This document shows, in pieces, positions 8,815 through 16,887 of a stretch of DNA of 64,000 nt. Where the stretch lies: positions 1 to 64,000 of the forward strand of contig JAOUNS010000011.1 of NCBI GenBank assembly GCA_029880855.1. Reading direction: 5' to 3'. Source of the DNA: Gammaproteobacteria bacterium. GTDB taxonomy: Bacteria > Pseudomonadota > Gammaproteobacteria > UBA6429 > Thiohalophilaceae. The notes beneath the pieces are model-generated. The model was given only the letters and a program-made list of their open reading frames with translations, did no database searches and had not been told where the DNA came from. Within the stretch, counting starts at the first letter, position 1; each line of letters opens with the position of its first letter. Made by a program: the position numbers and the translations under genes.

Positions 8815-9075
8815 TCAATAATAGTTGTCGGCAGGATCCACGCTGAACCTCAATTGGTCAATGCTGTCATTAAAGTCATCAGGATCATAATGCAGTCGCC
8901 TGTTGTGTTCAGCCAACATTTTTAAAAACTCTTCCTTGCACATCTCCGTCGACTCACCGTCGAAGACAATTGAAAGCCTGCCCTGGTTGTAAAGAGATTC
9001 CACCAAACTTGCTAATAACTCCTGTTCAGTCAGACCAATGGCGTTGGCAATATGATCAGGAATGTCTATTTTCAT
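8815..9075 (-). CDS. UPF0175-like small protein, possible antitoxin
   Basis: An 86-residue protein. The segment IPDHIANAIGLTEQELLASL...LYNQGRLSIVF...EFLKMLAEHN follows the order of UPF0175 proteins (a beta strand with DNA-binding-like helices, 'GL+EEEL', 'L+..GR+S', 'EFL.+L'). UPF0175 members often act as antitoxins next to a PIN-like or other toxin. No toxin partner is visible on either side, so it would be an orphan. The usual helix-turn-helix stretch after 'GRLS' looks partly replaced (VFDGESTEMCK), which could mean divergence. Ribosome site is weak. Confidence 0.5.
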   Translation of the reverse strand: MKIDIPDHIANAIGLTEQELLASLVESLYNQGRLSIVFDGESTEMCKEEFLKMLAEHNRRLHYDPDDFNDSIDQLRFSVDPADNYY

Positions 9076-10102
9076 CGCTTATCCATACTGAGAAAGATAT
9101 ATTTGTAATCTCGGTTCGTGGTTACGTCACAGCGCATTCGAATGCTTGAATAGCTCAATTGTAACGAACCGATTGCGAAAAAAAAACAAGACAAATGATC
9201 AGGTCGTCTCCAAACCTGTCAAATTTGGCAGTAATTGACTTTGATATTGCGGTATCAAAGAAAATATTAATCAGCACTCAACACATGGACCGATTCGGCT
9301 TTTATTCAGCGATATGCTGCTGTTGTAAAAAGATCCCGGGTGATCGCTGCTATCGCCAATTCTAATTTTGTTGTCCTGTTTAAACCCGGGGCCGAAATCG
9401 GCAGTGGTGGTCATGCAACCCGTATGCGTCCCGAGTTTATTCAGCAACCGGTGACAGTGAATTATCTGCTGATAGCGTTGAGCAGAGAGTCAAACAGACT
9501 GGAACGCAGCGCCATAACCGTGATCAACAGGCTGTCCGGCAACAATTTGAAAAAGTATTTAATGTCTGTCAAAAGCTGCCGCATGATGTTTCCTGAAAAA
9601 TGCTAATCATTGCGCCGGTATGTGTTGCACACACATATCGGTTCAGCCACCTCCTCAAACAAAATTGGTACATGTCGGCGAAACTTGACGCAATCCGACA
9701 CAGTGAACTTTTAACCCTTGTCTTGCGATACATCGTCTCAAACGGAGCACAATCAATCCAACCGCTTACATGAGTCGCAAGCACCTTGCGGCATGCCCTG
9801 TTTACATATTTATTTTGCGGATATCAACCTGGAACCAGGCAGTGGTTATCCTCTCTTGAATGTGGTGATGGCCGATGCTCACCCCACGACCTGATTCCCG
9901 TGAAAGGTAAATCCCGCACAGATCACCGGAGTTCTCACCGTTTACCACGAATCAGTACAGCACTTGCAGTTCATTCAGCTGCAATTTGTGATATTTTGTT
10001 AAATTATTTTTATTGGTCGGCATGATGGCATATACAGTTTATTCTTTATAAAATGTAAATAAGTGATAATTACAACATCAATGTTAAGGGCCGGCGATTG
10101 TA
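9076..10102. other. About 1 kb without a convincing gene
   Basis: Short frames exist at 9340-9606 (+), 9569-9784 (-) and 9786-10025 (+), but none has a good ribosome site, recognisable motif or typical composition. It may be a decayed gene remnant plus the promoter region of the kinase at 10103. AT-rich sequence from about 9990 to 10080 (including TTTATAAAAT) probably holds that promoter. Confidence 0.4.
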
Positions 10103-12580
10103 ATGAACTTCAACTCTGACATATTAACCAAACTGTCGCCTGAAAAAGAATTTCGCCGTCGCATGTGGACCATCAACATGGTCACTCTTGCCTTGCCGCC
10201 ACTTACCGGCATATTTATGCTGAGCTTTGTAGGTGTATTTCCCTTTCCCCAGGTATTTTATCCATTTACCGACTACGCTCTCATTGTTGTTCTCTCGGCG
10301 GCTACACTGGGTTTCTTCCTGACCAAGCGGTTCCTCAGTGATGTGGTAACCCTGGCCAATGATCCCGCGCGACATTTAAACACCCGCAAACGTCTGCGGC
10401 TGTTACCACTGTTTTACTTCAGTCTGTTGTTTCTCTACTTCGCCGTTGGACTGGTCAGCACCCTGTATTCTCTTTCTACATTGCACGGTTACAACTATCC
10501 GCCACAAAAATATGTCACCAGTTTTCTCGGCGTGATCCCCGGCGGATTAATAACCGCTCTGCCGATCTTTTTTTATCTCACCGACACACTGGGCCGTTAT
10601 CTGGCCCCCAAGGGCATTCAGGAATCGGTTGCCCCTATCCGACTTAAACTGATTGTCCTTGGCCTGTTTGTCCCGGTGCTGATCGATACGCTGTTATTAA
10701 TGTATTTTTATGACCGCACCGGCTATCTCTCGACCGAAACCATTGGTATCTGGTTCTTTTTGGTCCTTATTGCTGCCGCCGGTACTTTAATGGCCTGGAG
10801 CAGTTTCCGGCAAAGTATGTCCCCTTTCCGCAATGCACTGGTACATGATGAACATGATCACAGCAACGTCAGTATCGTGCCCCAATCTCTGGATGAATTG
10901 GGGCTGCTAAGTCAGCAATGGCGGGAACTATGGTTGCGGGCTATGAGATATGAGCAACAACTATCCGAACAGAACACCTTGTTAAAAAATGGCATTGTTA
11001 AAAGTAATCAAGAACTTGAATCTGAGAAAGAGTTATTTGGCAAGATGCTGAAAAATACTTCGGCATTTTTATTGGTCCTGGATACCCAGGGAATAATTTT
11101 TCGCTATAACCCGGCATTTGAAGAAGCCACCGGCCACCATTTCCCGGATCATCTGCACAAACCGGTATGGGAATGGCTGATACCGAAAGACGGTACACAA
11201 AAAGCCCGTAATGCATTCTTTCAAATCATCAATTCCCGCACCGACTCCAAATACGAAGACTACGTTTTAAAAAGTAATGGTGACAAACTACTGGTTACCT
11301 GGAATAACTCCTGCATCATGGATGCACATAACACTGTCCAGTTTCTGGTCGCCGTCGGTATCGACATCAGTAAACGGCTGACCATGCAAAAAGAACTGGA
11401 GGAAGCCAAAGAAACCGCAGAGCAGTCAAGCAAGGCAAAATCTGAATTCCTGTCACGCATGAGTCATGAGTTACGCACGCCCATGAACGCAATTCTCGGC
11501 TTTGGCCAGTTATTACAAATGGACAATAACAATTTGAGCGAGACGCAAATACACCATGTGGAAGAAGTCATGCAGGGAGCCGAGCACCTGTTGGAGCTGA
11601 TCAATGAAGTCCTCGATCTGACCCGCATTGAGGAAGGACGCTTTGAAGTGCAGCTCGAACCGACTGACATATCTGACATCATCACCGAATCAGTTTCCAT
11701 GTTATTTCCATTGGCTAACAAGAATGATATCGAATTGATCAACATGCTGCCCTCAGGGACCAGCTATATCGTGCAGGCGGATCGCTTGCGCATAAAACAG
11801 GTCTTTATCAACCTCCTCTCCAACGCGATTAAATACAACAAACCGAAGGGACAGGTCATTATCAAGCACAGCCGGCCTGATGAACACACACTGCGTATTG
11901 CGGTAAGTGACAGCAGCGGAGGAATCGAACCTTCACTGGTCAACAAGCTGTTTACCCCCTTTGAACGTCTGAACCACCAAAATAACCACACTATTGAAGG
12001 TACCGGCATCGGACTGGCACTGAGCAAACGATTGGTGGAACTCATGCATGGCCAAATCGGACTCGAAAATCGACCCGGTACAGGTTGCACCTTCTATTTT
12101 GATCTACCGTTTGTAGCACAATCATCACAGCCCCCCCCCTCAAACGGCACCAATCAAAACCAGCACAAAAGCAAACAACGTCCAACCAAACGCTATAAAG
12201 TGTTATATGTCGAAGACAACCCACCCAACCTGCGTTTGGTAAGCTCTGCACTTGAAATAAGAAGCGACATCCAGCTCATCAGCGCCCACACCGGCACCCT
12301 GGGACTGGACATGGCCATGATCCACATTCCTGATCTTATCCTGCTGGACATCAACCTGCCCGGTATGAACGGCATCGACATACTCGCAGAACTGCGACAC
12401 AACGGTCAAACAAAACACATACCGGTTATCGCCATCACCGCCAACGCCATGACAAGGGACATCGAACATGGCAAACAAATCGGATTTAATGAGTATCTGA
12501 TCAAACCACTGAATATCAAACTGTTCCATGACGTATTGCTTGACTATCTGCCGGAAGAAACAACTGACAGCATTGAATAG
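10103..12580 (+). CDS. Membrane hybrid histidine kinase with PAS and receiver domains
   Basis: An 825-residue protein. Residues about 25-240 hold six hydrophobic helices, with no large periplasmic loop. A PAS domain follows (about 310-425, 'FLLVLDTQGIIFRYNPAFEEATG'), then HisKA with FLSRMSHELRTPMN (phosphoacceptor His455), then the ATPase domain (N box RIKQVFINLLSNAIKYN; F box LFTPFERL; G2 GTGIGLALS). The C-terminus is a receiver with acceptor Asp749 (LILLDINLPGM) and the conserved Lys in 'YLIKPLN'. The G1 box is VSDSSGGI instead of the usual DTGxGI, keeping the Asp. No partner regulator is adjacent, so the output is unknown. Confidence 0.92.
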   Translation: MNFNSDILTKLSPEKEFRRRMWTINMVTLALPPLTGIFMLSFVGVFPFPQVFYPFTDYALIVVLSAATLGFFLTKRFLSDVVTLANDPARHLNTRKRLRLLPLFYFSLLFLYFAVGLVSTLYSLSTLHGYNYPPQKYVTSFLGVIPGGLITALPIFFYLTDTLGRYLAPKGIQESVAPIRLKLIVLGLFVPVLIDTLLLMYFYDRTGYLSTETIGIWFFLVLIAAAGTLMAWSSFRQSMSPFRNALVHDEHDHSNVSIVPQSLDELGLLSQQWRELWLRAMRYEQQLSEQNTLLKNGIVKSNQELESEKELFGKMLKNTSAFLLVLDTQGIIFRYNPAFEEATGHHFPDHLHKPVWEWLIPKDGTQKARNAFFQIINSRTDSKYEDYVLKSNGDKLLVTWNNSCIMDAHNTVQFLVAVGIDISKRLTMQKELEEAKETAEQSSKAKSEFLSRMSHELRTPMNAILGFGQLLQMDNNNLSETQIHHVEEVMQGAEHLLELINEVLDLTRIEEGRFEVQLEPTDISDIITESVSMLFPLANKNDIELINMLPSGTSYIVQADRLRIKQVFINLLSNAIKYNKPKGQVIIKHSRPDEHTLRIAVSDSSGGIEPSLVNKLFTPFERLNHQNNHTIEGTGIGLALSKRLVELMHGQIGLENRPGTGCTFYFDLPFVAQSSQPPPSNGTNQNQHKSKQRPTKRYKVLYVEDNPPNLRLVSSALEIRSDIQLISAHTGTLGLDMAMIHIPDLILLDINLPGMNGIDILAELRHNGQTKHIPVIAITANAMTRDIEHGKQIGFNEYLIKPLNIKLFHDVLLDYLPEETTDSIE

Positions 12581-12759
12581 AATTAATAAAGTCTTCTCCG
12601 TGCAGACATGTCATGTAATTTTTGTATCGCCGGGCGATGTCGGCATTGCTGTTCAGTCCCGGCCTACAGGGTCTGGATGAAATATACAATTGAGTCCGGT
12701 TTCATTATTTTCCTTTTCTGTATTGCGTTCTATCTCTGATTAATTTGGTTTGTTCTGTG

Positions 12760-12905
12760 TTCTCTGTGCCTCTGCGAACTCTGCGTTATGCTCCATCAAC
12801 GAGATATGGCAGAGCCATTCCCACGCAGAGCATGGGAACAAGTCACAGAAGTGATAACAATTTCTTTCTTTGCATTCTCTGCGCCTTTGCGTTCTTTGCG
12901 TTATG
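12760..12905. repeat. Two imperfect 31-bp direct repeats in a gene-free stretch
   Basis: Copies at 12760-12790 and 12875-12905 match at 26 of 31 positions (my count by eye). Both begin TTCTCTG, both end TTTGCGTTATG or CTGCGTTATG, and both carry the CTCTGCG-type units known as low-complexity dispersed repeats in many bacterial genomes. A TTCCCA...TGGGAA hairpin lies between them. From 12581 to 12958 no gene is visible. Confidence 0.6.
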
Positions 12906-12958
12906 TTTACGGCAACGAGAAGAGGCACATCCGGTTCCCAAGCAAATATGGGACACAA

Positions 12959-12991
12959 TAAAAAAGGGCAACGACTTGCGCCGTTACCCTC
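12959..12991 (-). terminator. Terminator of the peroxidase/cytochrome operon
   Basis: Read on the minus strand, AGGGTAACGG pairs with CGTTGCCCT and is followed by a run of T. It lies about 20 bp after the cytochrome c stop. Confidence 0.85.
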
Positions 12992-13011
12992 TTACTGCCG
13001 GTGGATGGTTG

Positions 13012-13419
13012 TCAGTGTTTACCCGGTGTCAGTGTTTTACCGCGCCGTTCATGGGCGATGTAGGCAAGCATGTTGGTCATCCGTGGATCATTCGCTGCCA
13101 GGTCTTTGCCTTCCAGCGGGTTGCGTATGCACCAATTGACCATTTCCCACATTTGCGCGACCTTGCCCAGTTGTTTCTGGAATTTGGGATAGGTCTCCGG
13201 GTGGGTGTTGGCGCCATTGGGATGACATTGTGCACAGACGATGCCATTGCTGCCCAGCTTTGGATCGGTGAAGACGTCGCGGCCTGCTTTTACTGCCGCC
13301 ATGTATTCAGCCTGCCAGCGTTGCAGATCCTGTTTGGTGAATTCGTCGGCGGTCACCCCGCCGCCGATAAACAGCGCCAGCGTTGCGCAGGTCAGTTGCA
13401 ACATTTTTTTCTTGTTCAT
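13012..13419 (-). CDS. Periplasmic monohaem cytochrome c
   Basis: A 135-residue protein with a signal peptide (MNKKKMLQLTCATLALF...VTA, cut near residue 24) and one haem-binding CAQCH (Cys62, Cys65, His66). A later Met (TNMLAYI) could be the sixth ligand. The segment 'MVNWCIRNPLEGKDLAANDPRM' resembles the C-terminal part of SoxA-type cytochromes, but this is one short domain without the SoxA partner region. A strong site (GAGGAGC) precedes the ATG. It is the last gene after the dihaem peroxidase and the phosphoesterase, 14 bp from the latter, and probably carries electrons to or from the peroxidase. Confidence 0.88.
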   Translation of the reverse strand: MNKKKMLQLTCATLALFIGGGVTADEFTKQDLQRWQAEYMAAVKAGRDVFTDPKLGSNGIVCAQCHPNGANTHPETYPKFQKQLGKVAQMWEMVNWCIRNPLEGKDLAANDPRMTNMLAYIAHERRGKTLTPGKH

Positions 13420-13433
13420 GATTGTTGCTCCTC

Positions 13434-14495
13434 TTAATAGTGGTCCTGTGGGGGGATACGCTTGCCTTTGGACTGGTATTGCTTGTCCTCGGGTCGTTTG
13501 CTTTTTGTGTTGAAGGCAACGGTGCGCGTATTGTTTTCCGGTAACTGGTATTGCACGGTGCTGTTACCACTCCACACATCAATGAATTGCCAGCCGGTGG
13601 CATCCCGTTCAAAGAAGGGATCGGCGCGGTTCATTTCCACGGTGAGTTTAGGCAGATGACTGCCCGCCTGACTATAGGTGGACGGGTATGGCCAGGGCCA
13701 TGCGGTTGCCATCACAGAATGGAAGCTGATATTGCCGATCTGGTTGTACTGGATTTGATGCACATGGCCGTAAAAGACATTGACCTTGCTGAAGGGTTTG
13801 AGCAAAGCCTGGATCTGTTCTGCATCGTCGGTCCAGAAGTTCCAGCCCTTGTAGATCTTTTGCAGGGGTGAATGGGAGAAGATCACCAGCGGTGTATCCT
13901 TGCTCACTTTATTCAGATCCTGCTTTAACCAGGCACGTTGCGCGGCGCCCACCATAAAGGGTGATCCCAACGGGTTATCCAGTCCCGCCATAACGCCCAT
14001 ACGCTCTTCGCCGCTGGACCATTTGTTTATCCACTTGTCGTCCACCAGGATACTGTTGAGCACAACGAAGTGAACACCCTTGTGATCAAAACTGTACCAG
14101 TGCGGCCCCAGTTGTGATTGCCAGTATTTACCCAGGTCCAGATAGTAATCGTGTTCACCCAGAACATAATGGACCTTGTGTTTGCAGGCGGACATGATCT
14201 CCAGACCATGATCGATTTCCGGCTTGCTGCCCAGTTGTGCCAGATCACCGCCATAGATCACGAAGTCGGGTTTGGGGTCCAGCATGTTGCACTCGGCCAC
14301 GGCCCGAATCAGGCCGCGATCAAAACTGCGCACAAAGCTGTTGCCCTTGATCTGCTGGATATGTGAATCCGAGATATAGGCAAAGGTGAAGTTTTCCGTT
14401 TTGGTCTTGCCAAAGGCAACCTCGACCAGACTGACGGGCAGCACACCACCGGCCAGCAATGCGCCTGCGCCTTTAAGAAAATTTCTGCGTTGCAT
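13434..14495 (-). CDS. Exported metallophosphoesterase with Tat-like signal
   Basis: A 353-residue protein beginning MQRRNFLKGAGALLAGG, a Tat-type signal (twin Arg, FLK, hydrophobic stretch). The phosphoesterase core has YISDSHI (D.H), YGGDLAQLG (GD), LGEHDYY (GNHD with Glu for Asn), IFSHSPL and FYGHVHQI (GHxH). The change of GNH to GEH removes a usual metal-ligand Asn, so metal choice or activity may differ. It lies between the dihaem peroxidase and the cytochrome c with gaps of 12 and 14 bp, so the three form one operon. Export by Tat suggests that it folds with metal before transport. Substrate unknown. Confidence 0.87.
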   Translation of the reverse strand: MQRRNFLKGAGALLAGGVLPVSLVEVAFGKTKTENFTFAYISDSHIQQIKGNSFVRSFDRGLIRAVAECNMLDPKPDFVIYGGDLAQLGSKPEIDHGLEIMSACKHKVHYVLGEHDYYLDLGKYWQSQLGPHWYSFDHKGVHFVVLNSILVDDKWINKWSSGEERMGVMAGLDNPLGSPFMVGAAQRAWLKQDLNKVSKDTPLVIFSHSPLQKIYKGWNFWTDDAEQIQALLKPFSKVNVFYGHVHQIQYNQIGNISFHSVMATAWPWPYPSTYSQAGSHLPKLTVEMNRADPFFERDATGWQFIDVWSGNSTVQYQLPENNTRTVAFNTKSKRPEDKQYQSKGKRIPPQDHY

Positions 14496-14507
14496 GGTGT
14501 GTTCCTC

Positions 14508-15611
14508 CTATTTTTTATGTTCGGGGCTGGTGAGAGCTTCAAGAAAGGCGACCAGATCGTCGATTTGATCATCACTCAGATCGAGCGGACGAATACCACC
14601 ACTCTGAAAATCAAAGAACGGATCACTTTCTTTCACACGGCCGCCGTTGTTATAGAAGACCACCACGTCGCGCAATGTCTCCATACTGCCGTCATGCATG
14701 TAGGGTCCGGTGACAGCGACATTACGCAAGGTCGGTGTCTTGAAACCACCCAGGTCGCGCAGTTGCGTACTGACGGCAAAACGACCAAGTTCAGAGGTGT
14801 TTTTATTCGTCAGCACTTCCACATCCACATCGATACCCTTCTTGCGTGCCGCCTGATAGGCATTGGCCAGTTCCTTCACATCCTTATTGATCCGATCAAA
14901 CCCGACGCCCAGGTTATGGAAGCGACTGTCTGTAAACAAAGCGTGAGTTTGCGAGATGGTATGACAGGAGACACAACGCCCCTGACCGAGAAAGACCTGC
15001 AGGCCGCGCTGCTCTTTTTCATTCAGTGCGGATTTATCACCGGTAAAGTAGAAACGATCAAAGGGTGAATTACCGGAGATGACCGTGCGTTCGAACGATG
15101 CGATGGCCTGTTGTACGTGTTTCATGGTGATCTGCTTGCCACTGGCCTTGAATACCTTCTTAAACAGCTTTTGGTATTCCGGATCGCTGCGCACGATCTG
15201 CAGGATCGGCTCATGATTCTTTAAGCCCATCTCCACCGGATTGATAAACGGTCCGGCAGACTGACCTTCCAGATCCGGTTCACGGCCGTCCCAGAATTGT
15301 TTTTCCATGTAGGCGGCATTGACCACTGTCGGCGCGTTACGGGTACCGGTCAGTTTTTTGATGCCTTCCGATACTTTTAAGGGACTGTCGGTAAAGGCCC
15401 TGGCGGGATCATGGCAGGTGGAACAACTCACCGTGCCGTCGGCACTGAAGCGTTTATCGAGAAACAGCTTCTCGCCCAGTTTGATTTTGTCGGGACTTTG
15501 CGGGTTATTTTTTGGAACCGGTACCGCCGGCAATCCCACGGGTGTTGCAGCCTGCACAACCGTGGTCAACACCATTGCCAGAATACCGGAACAGACCATG
15601 ATCACTTTCAT
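14508..15611 (-). CDS. MauG-like dihaem cytochrome c peroxidase
   Basis: A 367-residue protein with signal peptide (cut near residue 21) and two haem motifs, CSTCH (63-67) and CVSCH (213-217). Family blocks are present: LGEKLFLDKRFS, NAPTVVNAAY, FWDGREPDLEGQ, FKTPTLRNVAVTGPYMHDGSM. Bacterial cytochrome c peroxidases reduce hydrogen peroxide in the periplasm using cytochrome c, and MauG relatives oxidise protein side chains. The start follows GAGGAGG. It is the first gene of an operon divergent from oxyR, fitting a role in peroxide defence. The intergenic region carries palindromes described separately. Confidence 0.93.
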   Translation of the reverse strand: MKVIMVCSGILAMVLTTVVQAATPVGLPAVPVPKNNPQSPDKIKLGEKLFLDKRFSADGTVSCSTCHDPARAFTDSPLKVSEGIKKLTGTRNAPTVVNAAYMEKQFWDGREPDLEGQSAGPFINPVEMGLKNHEPILQIVRSDPEYQKLFKKVFKASGKQITMKHVQQAIASFERTVISGNSPFDRFYFTGDKSALNEKEQRGLQVFLGQGRCVSCHTISQTHALFTDSRFHNLGVGFDRINKDVKELANAYQAARKKGIDVDVEVLTNKNTSELGRFAVSTQLRDLGGFKTPTLRNVAVTGPYMHDGSMETLRDVVVFYNNGGRVKESDPFFDFQSGGIRPLDLSDDQIDDLVAFLEALTSPEHKK

Positions 15612-15695
15612 CCTGGTTTCCTCCTCATCGGGTTATTGTTGGATTGATGCCGGACCACATACACCCCAGGCAGATGACCTTGTCTGTTTATTTAA

Positions 15696-15710
15696 TTAGA
15701 CAAAGTCTAA
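15696..15710. promoter_or_regulatory. Palindrome TTAGAC-AAA-GTCTAA upstream of the peroxidase
   Basis: A perfect 6-bp inverted repeat around AAA, about 85-100 bp before the peroxidase ATG. The right half (AAGTCTAAAT, 15703-15712) is repeated directly at 15742-15751. Its size fits a regulator half-site pair; LysR-type sites are often of this form. It does not match the E. coli OxyR four-block consensus well, so the factor is uncertain. Confidence 0.45.
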
Positions 15711-15852
15711 ATTAATCCTAGCCTTCTACAGTTTTTTGATCAAGTCTAAATATTTTTTTAATCTATTGTTATTATTATGTTTAATTAACACAATTTGACA
15801 GTTGGAACTTGTTGCCGGCTGCTTTTCCACAATTTAAAAGCCCTGTTCCCCC

Positions 15853-15899
15853 AATTGATTGATAGTTACAGTTGTTAAATACGAATTGATTGGTAACAT
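15853..15899. promoter_or_regulatory. Direct repeats AATTGATTGRTA just upstream of oxyR
   Basis: AATTGATTGATA begins at 15853 and AATTGATTGGTA at 15884, 31 bp apart (about three helical turns). The second ends about 10 bp before the oxyR ATG at 15906. The position suits negative autoregulation, as known for LysR-type genes; the binding factor is inferred. Confidence 0.4.
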
Positions 15900-15905
15900 C
15901 TATAT

Positions 15906-16829
15906 ATGAACCTCCGCGACCTCCAGTATGTCATCGCCGTGGCCGAGACCCACCATTTCGGCAAGGCCGCTGAGCGTTGCTATGTGAGCCAGCCGACCCT
16001 GAGCGGTCAGATCAAGAAACTGGAAGATGAGTTGGGCGTTACCCTGTTTGAGCGCACCAATCGCTCCGTGGAAATCACACCGATCGGAACCACCATCCTG
16101 AACCACGCCCGCCATCTGATGGATCAGGCCGAGGCGATACGTCAGGCGGCCCAGGCCTGGCAGGACCCGTTGGCCGGCCCGTTACGTATCGGCGCCATTC
16201 CCACCCTCAGTCCCTACCTGATGCCCCTGATCCTGGTCCCACTGCGTCAGCAACACCCCCAACTCAAGCTGGTCCTGTCTGAGGAGATGACCCATATCCT
16301 GCTGGATCGTCTGCGTCGACACGAAATCGATGCCGCCCTGCTCGCCACACCGGTTGAAGAGCCGGACCTGGCCGTGATGCCACTGTTCGATGAACCTTTC
16401 TGGCTGGCCCACCCGGCGGATCACCCGTTTTATCATCTGGATGAAATCAGTCAGGCCGATCTGGATAACACGCAGTTGTTGCTGCTTTCTGAAGGACATT
16501 GTCTGGCGGATCAGGCCATGGCAGTTTGTCATCTCAAGGAACGCCCCGAAACAGGCGAAATGGCCGACCTGCGTGCCGCTTCACTGGAAACCCTGCTGCA
16601 ACTGGTCAGTGCCGGTTTTGGTTCCACACTCGTCCCCGCCCTGGCTCTGGGCGGCAGCTGGAGTACGGGGCGTGGCATTGTCACCCGCAAGCTGGACATC
16701 CCCAATGCATCACGCCGGGTATCGCTGGTCTATCGGCAGACCTTTCCGCGCAAGGCGGCGCTGGAGGCCTTTGCTGCCGTGATCCACAGCCACTTGCCCA
16801 ATACCGTCAGGGCCATTTCCAATACATAA
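15906..16829 (+). CDS. oxyR: Hydrogen peroxide-sensing LysR-type regulator OxyR
   Basis: A 307-residue protein. The N-terminus MNLRDLQYVIAVAETHHFGKAAERCYVSQPTLSGQIKKLE is a LysR winged helix almost identical in layout to E. coli OxyR. The redox pair lies in GHCLADQAMAVC, placing the cysteines at 199 and 208, the same numbers as in E. coli, where they form the activating disulfide. The effector domain also keeps 'ATPV', 'LFDEPFWLA' and 'RAASLETLLQLVSAGFGSTLVPALA'. It is divergent from the dihaem peroxidase operon and near the Prx-Grx fusion and glutathione reductase, likely targets. No other LysR assignment fits as well. Confidence 0.95.
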   Translation: MNLRDLQYVIAVAETHHFGKAAERCYVSQPTLSGQIKKLEDELGVTLFERTNRSVEITPIGTTILNHARHLMDQAEAIRQAAQAWQDPLAGPLRIGAIPTLSPYLMPLILVPLRQQHPQLKLVLSEEMTHILLDRLRRHEIDAALLATPVEEPDLAVMPLFDEPFWLAHPADHPFYHLDEISQADLDNTQLLLLSEGHCLADQAMAVCHLKERPETGEMADLRAASLETLLQLVSAGFGSTLVPALALGGSWSTGRGIVTRKLDIPNASRRVSLVYRQTFPRKAALEAFAAVIHSHLPNTVRAISNT

Positions 16830-16831
16830 AA

Positions 16832-16859
16832 AAACCCGGCAGGTTGCCCGGCCGGGTTT
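16832..16859. terminator. Bidirectional terminator between oxyR and the dihaem propeller gene
   Basis: A 9-bp stem AAACCCGGC / GCCGGGTTT lies just past the oxyR stop. On the minus strand it is followed by a run of seven T, so it is strong for the leftward gene; the plus-strand tail is weaker (GCTTTGC). Confidence 0.85.
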
Positions 16860-16887
16860 GCTTTGCAACACGTTGTATCAGCGTGTT

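Noticed and set aside
9340-9606. 88-codon plus-strand frame (also 9569-9784 minus and 9786-10025 plus)
   Set aside because: No ribosome site, no family resemblance, atypical composition; reported only as part of a gene-free stretch.
12745-13437. 230-codon plus-strand frame over the repeats and the cytochrome gene
   Set aside because: Its N-terminal part is translated repeat and the rest is antisense to a clear cytochrome c.
15840-15905. E. coli-type OxyR site ATAG-N7-CTAT blocks upstream of oxyR
   Set aside because: ATAG and CTAT occur, but spacing is about 42 bp overall rather than 37 and inner blocks do not match.
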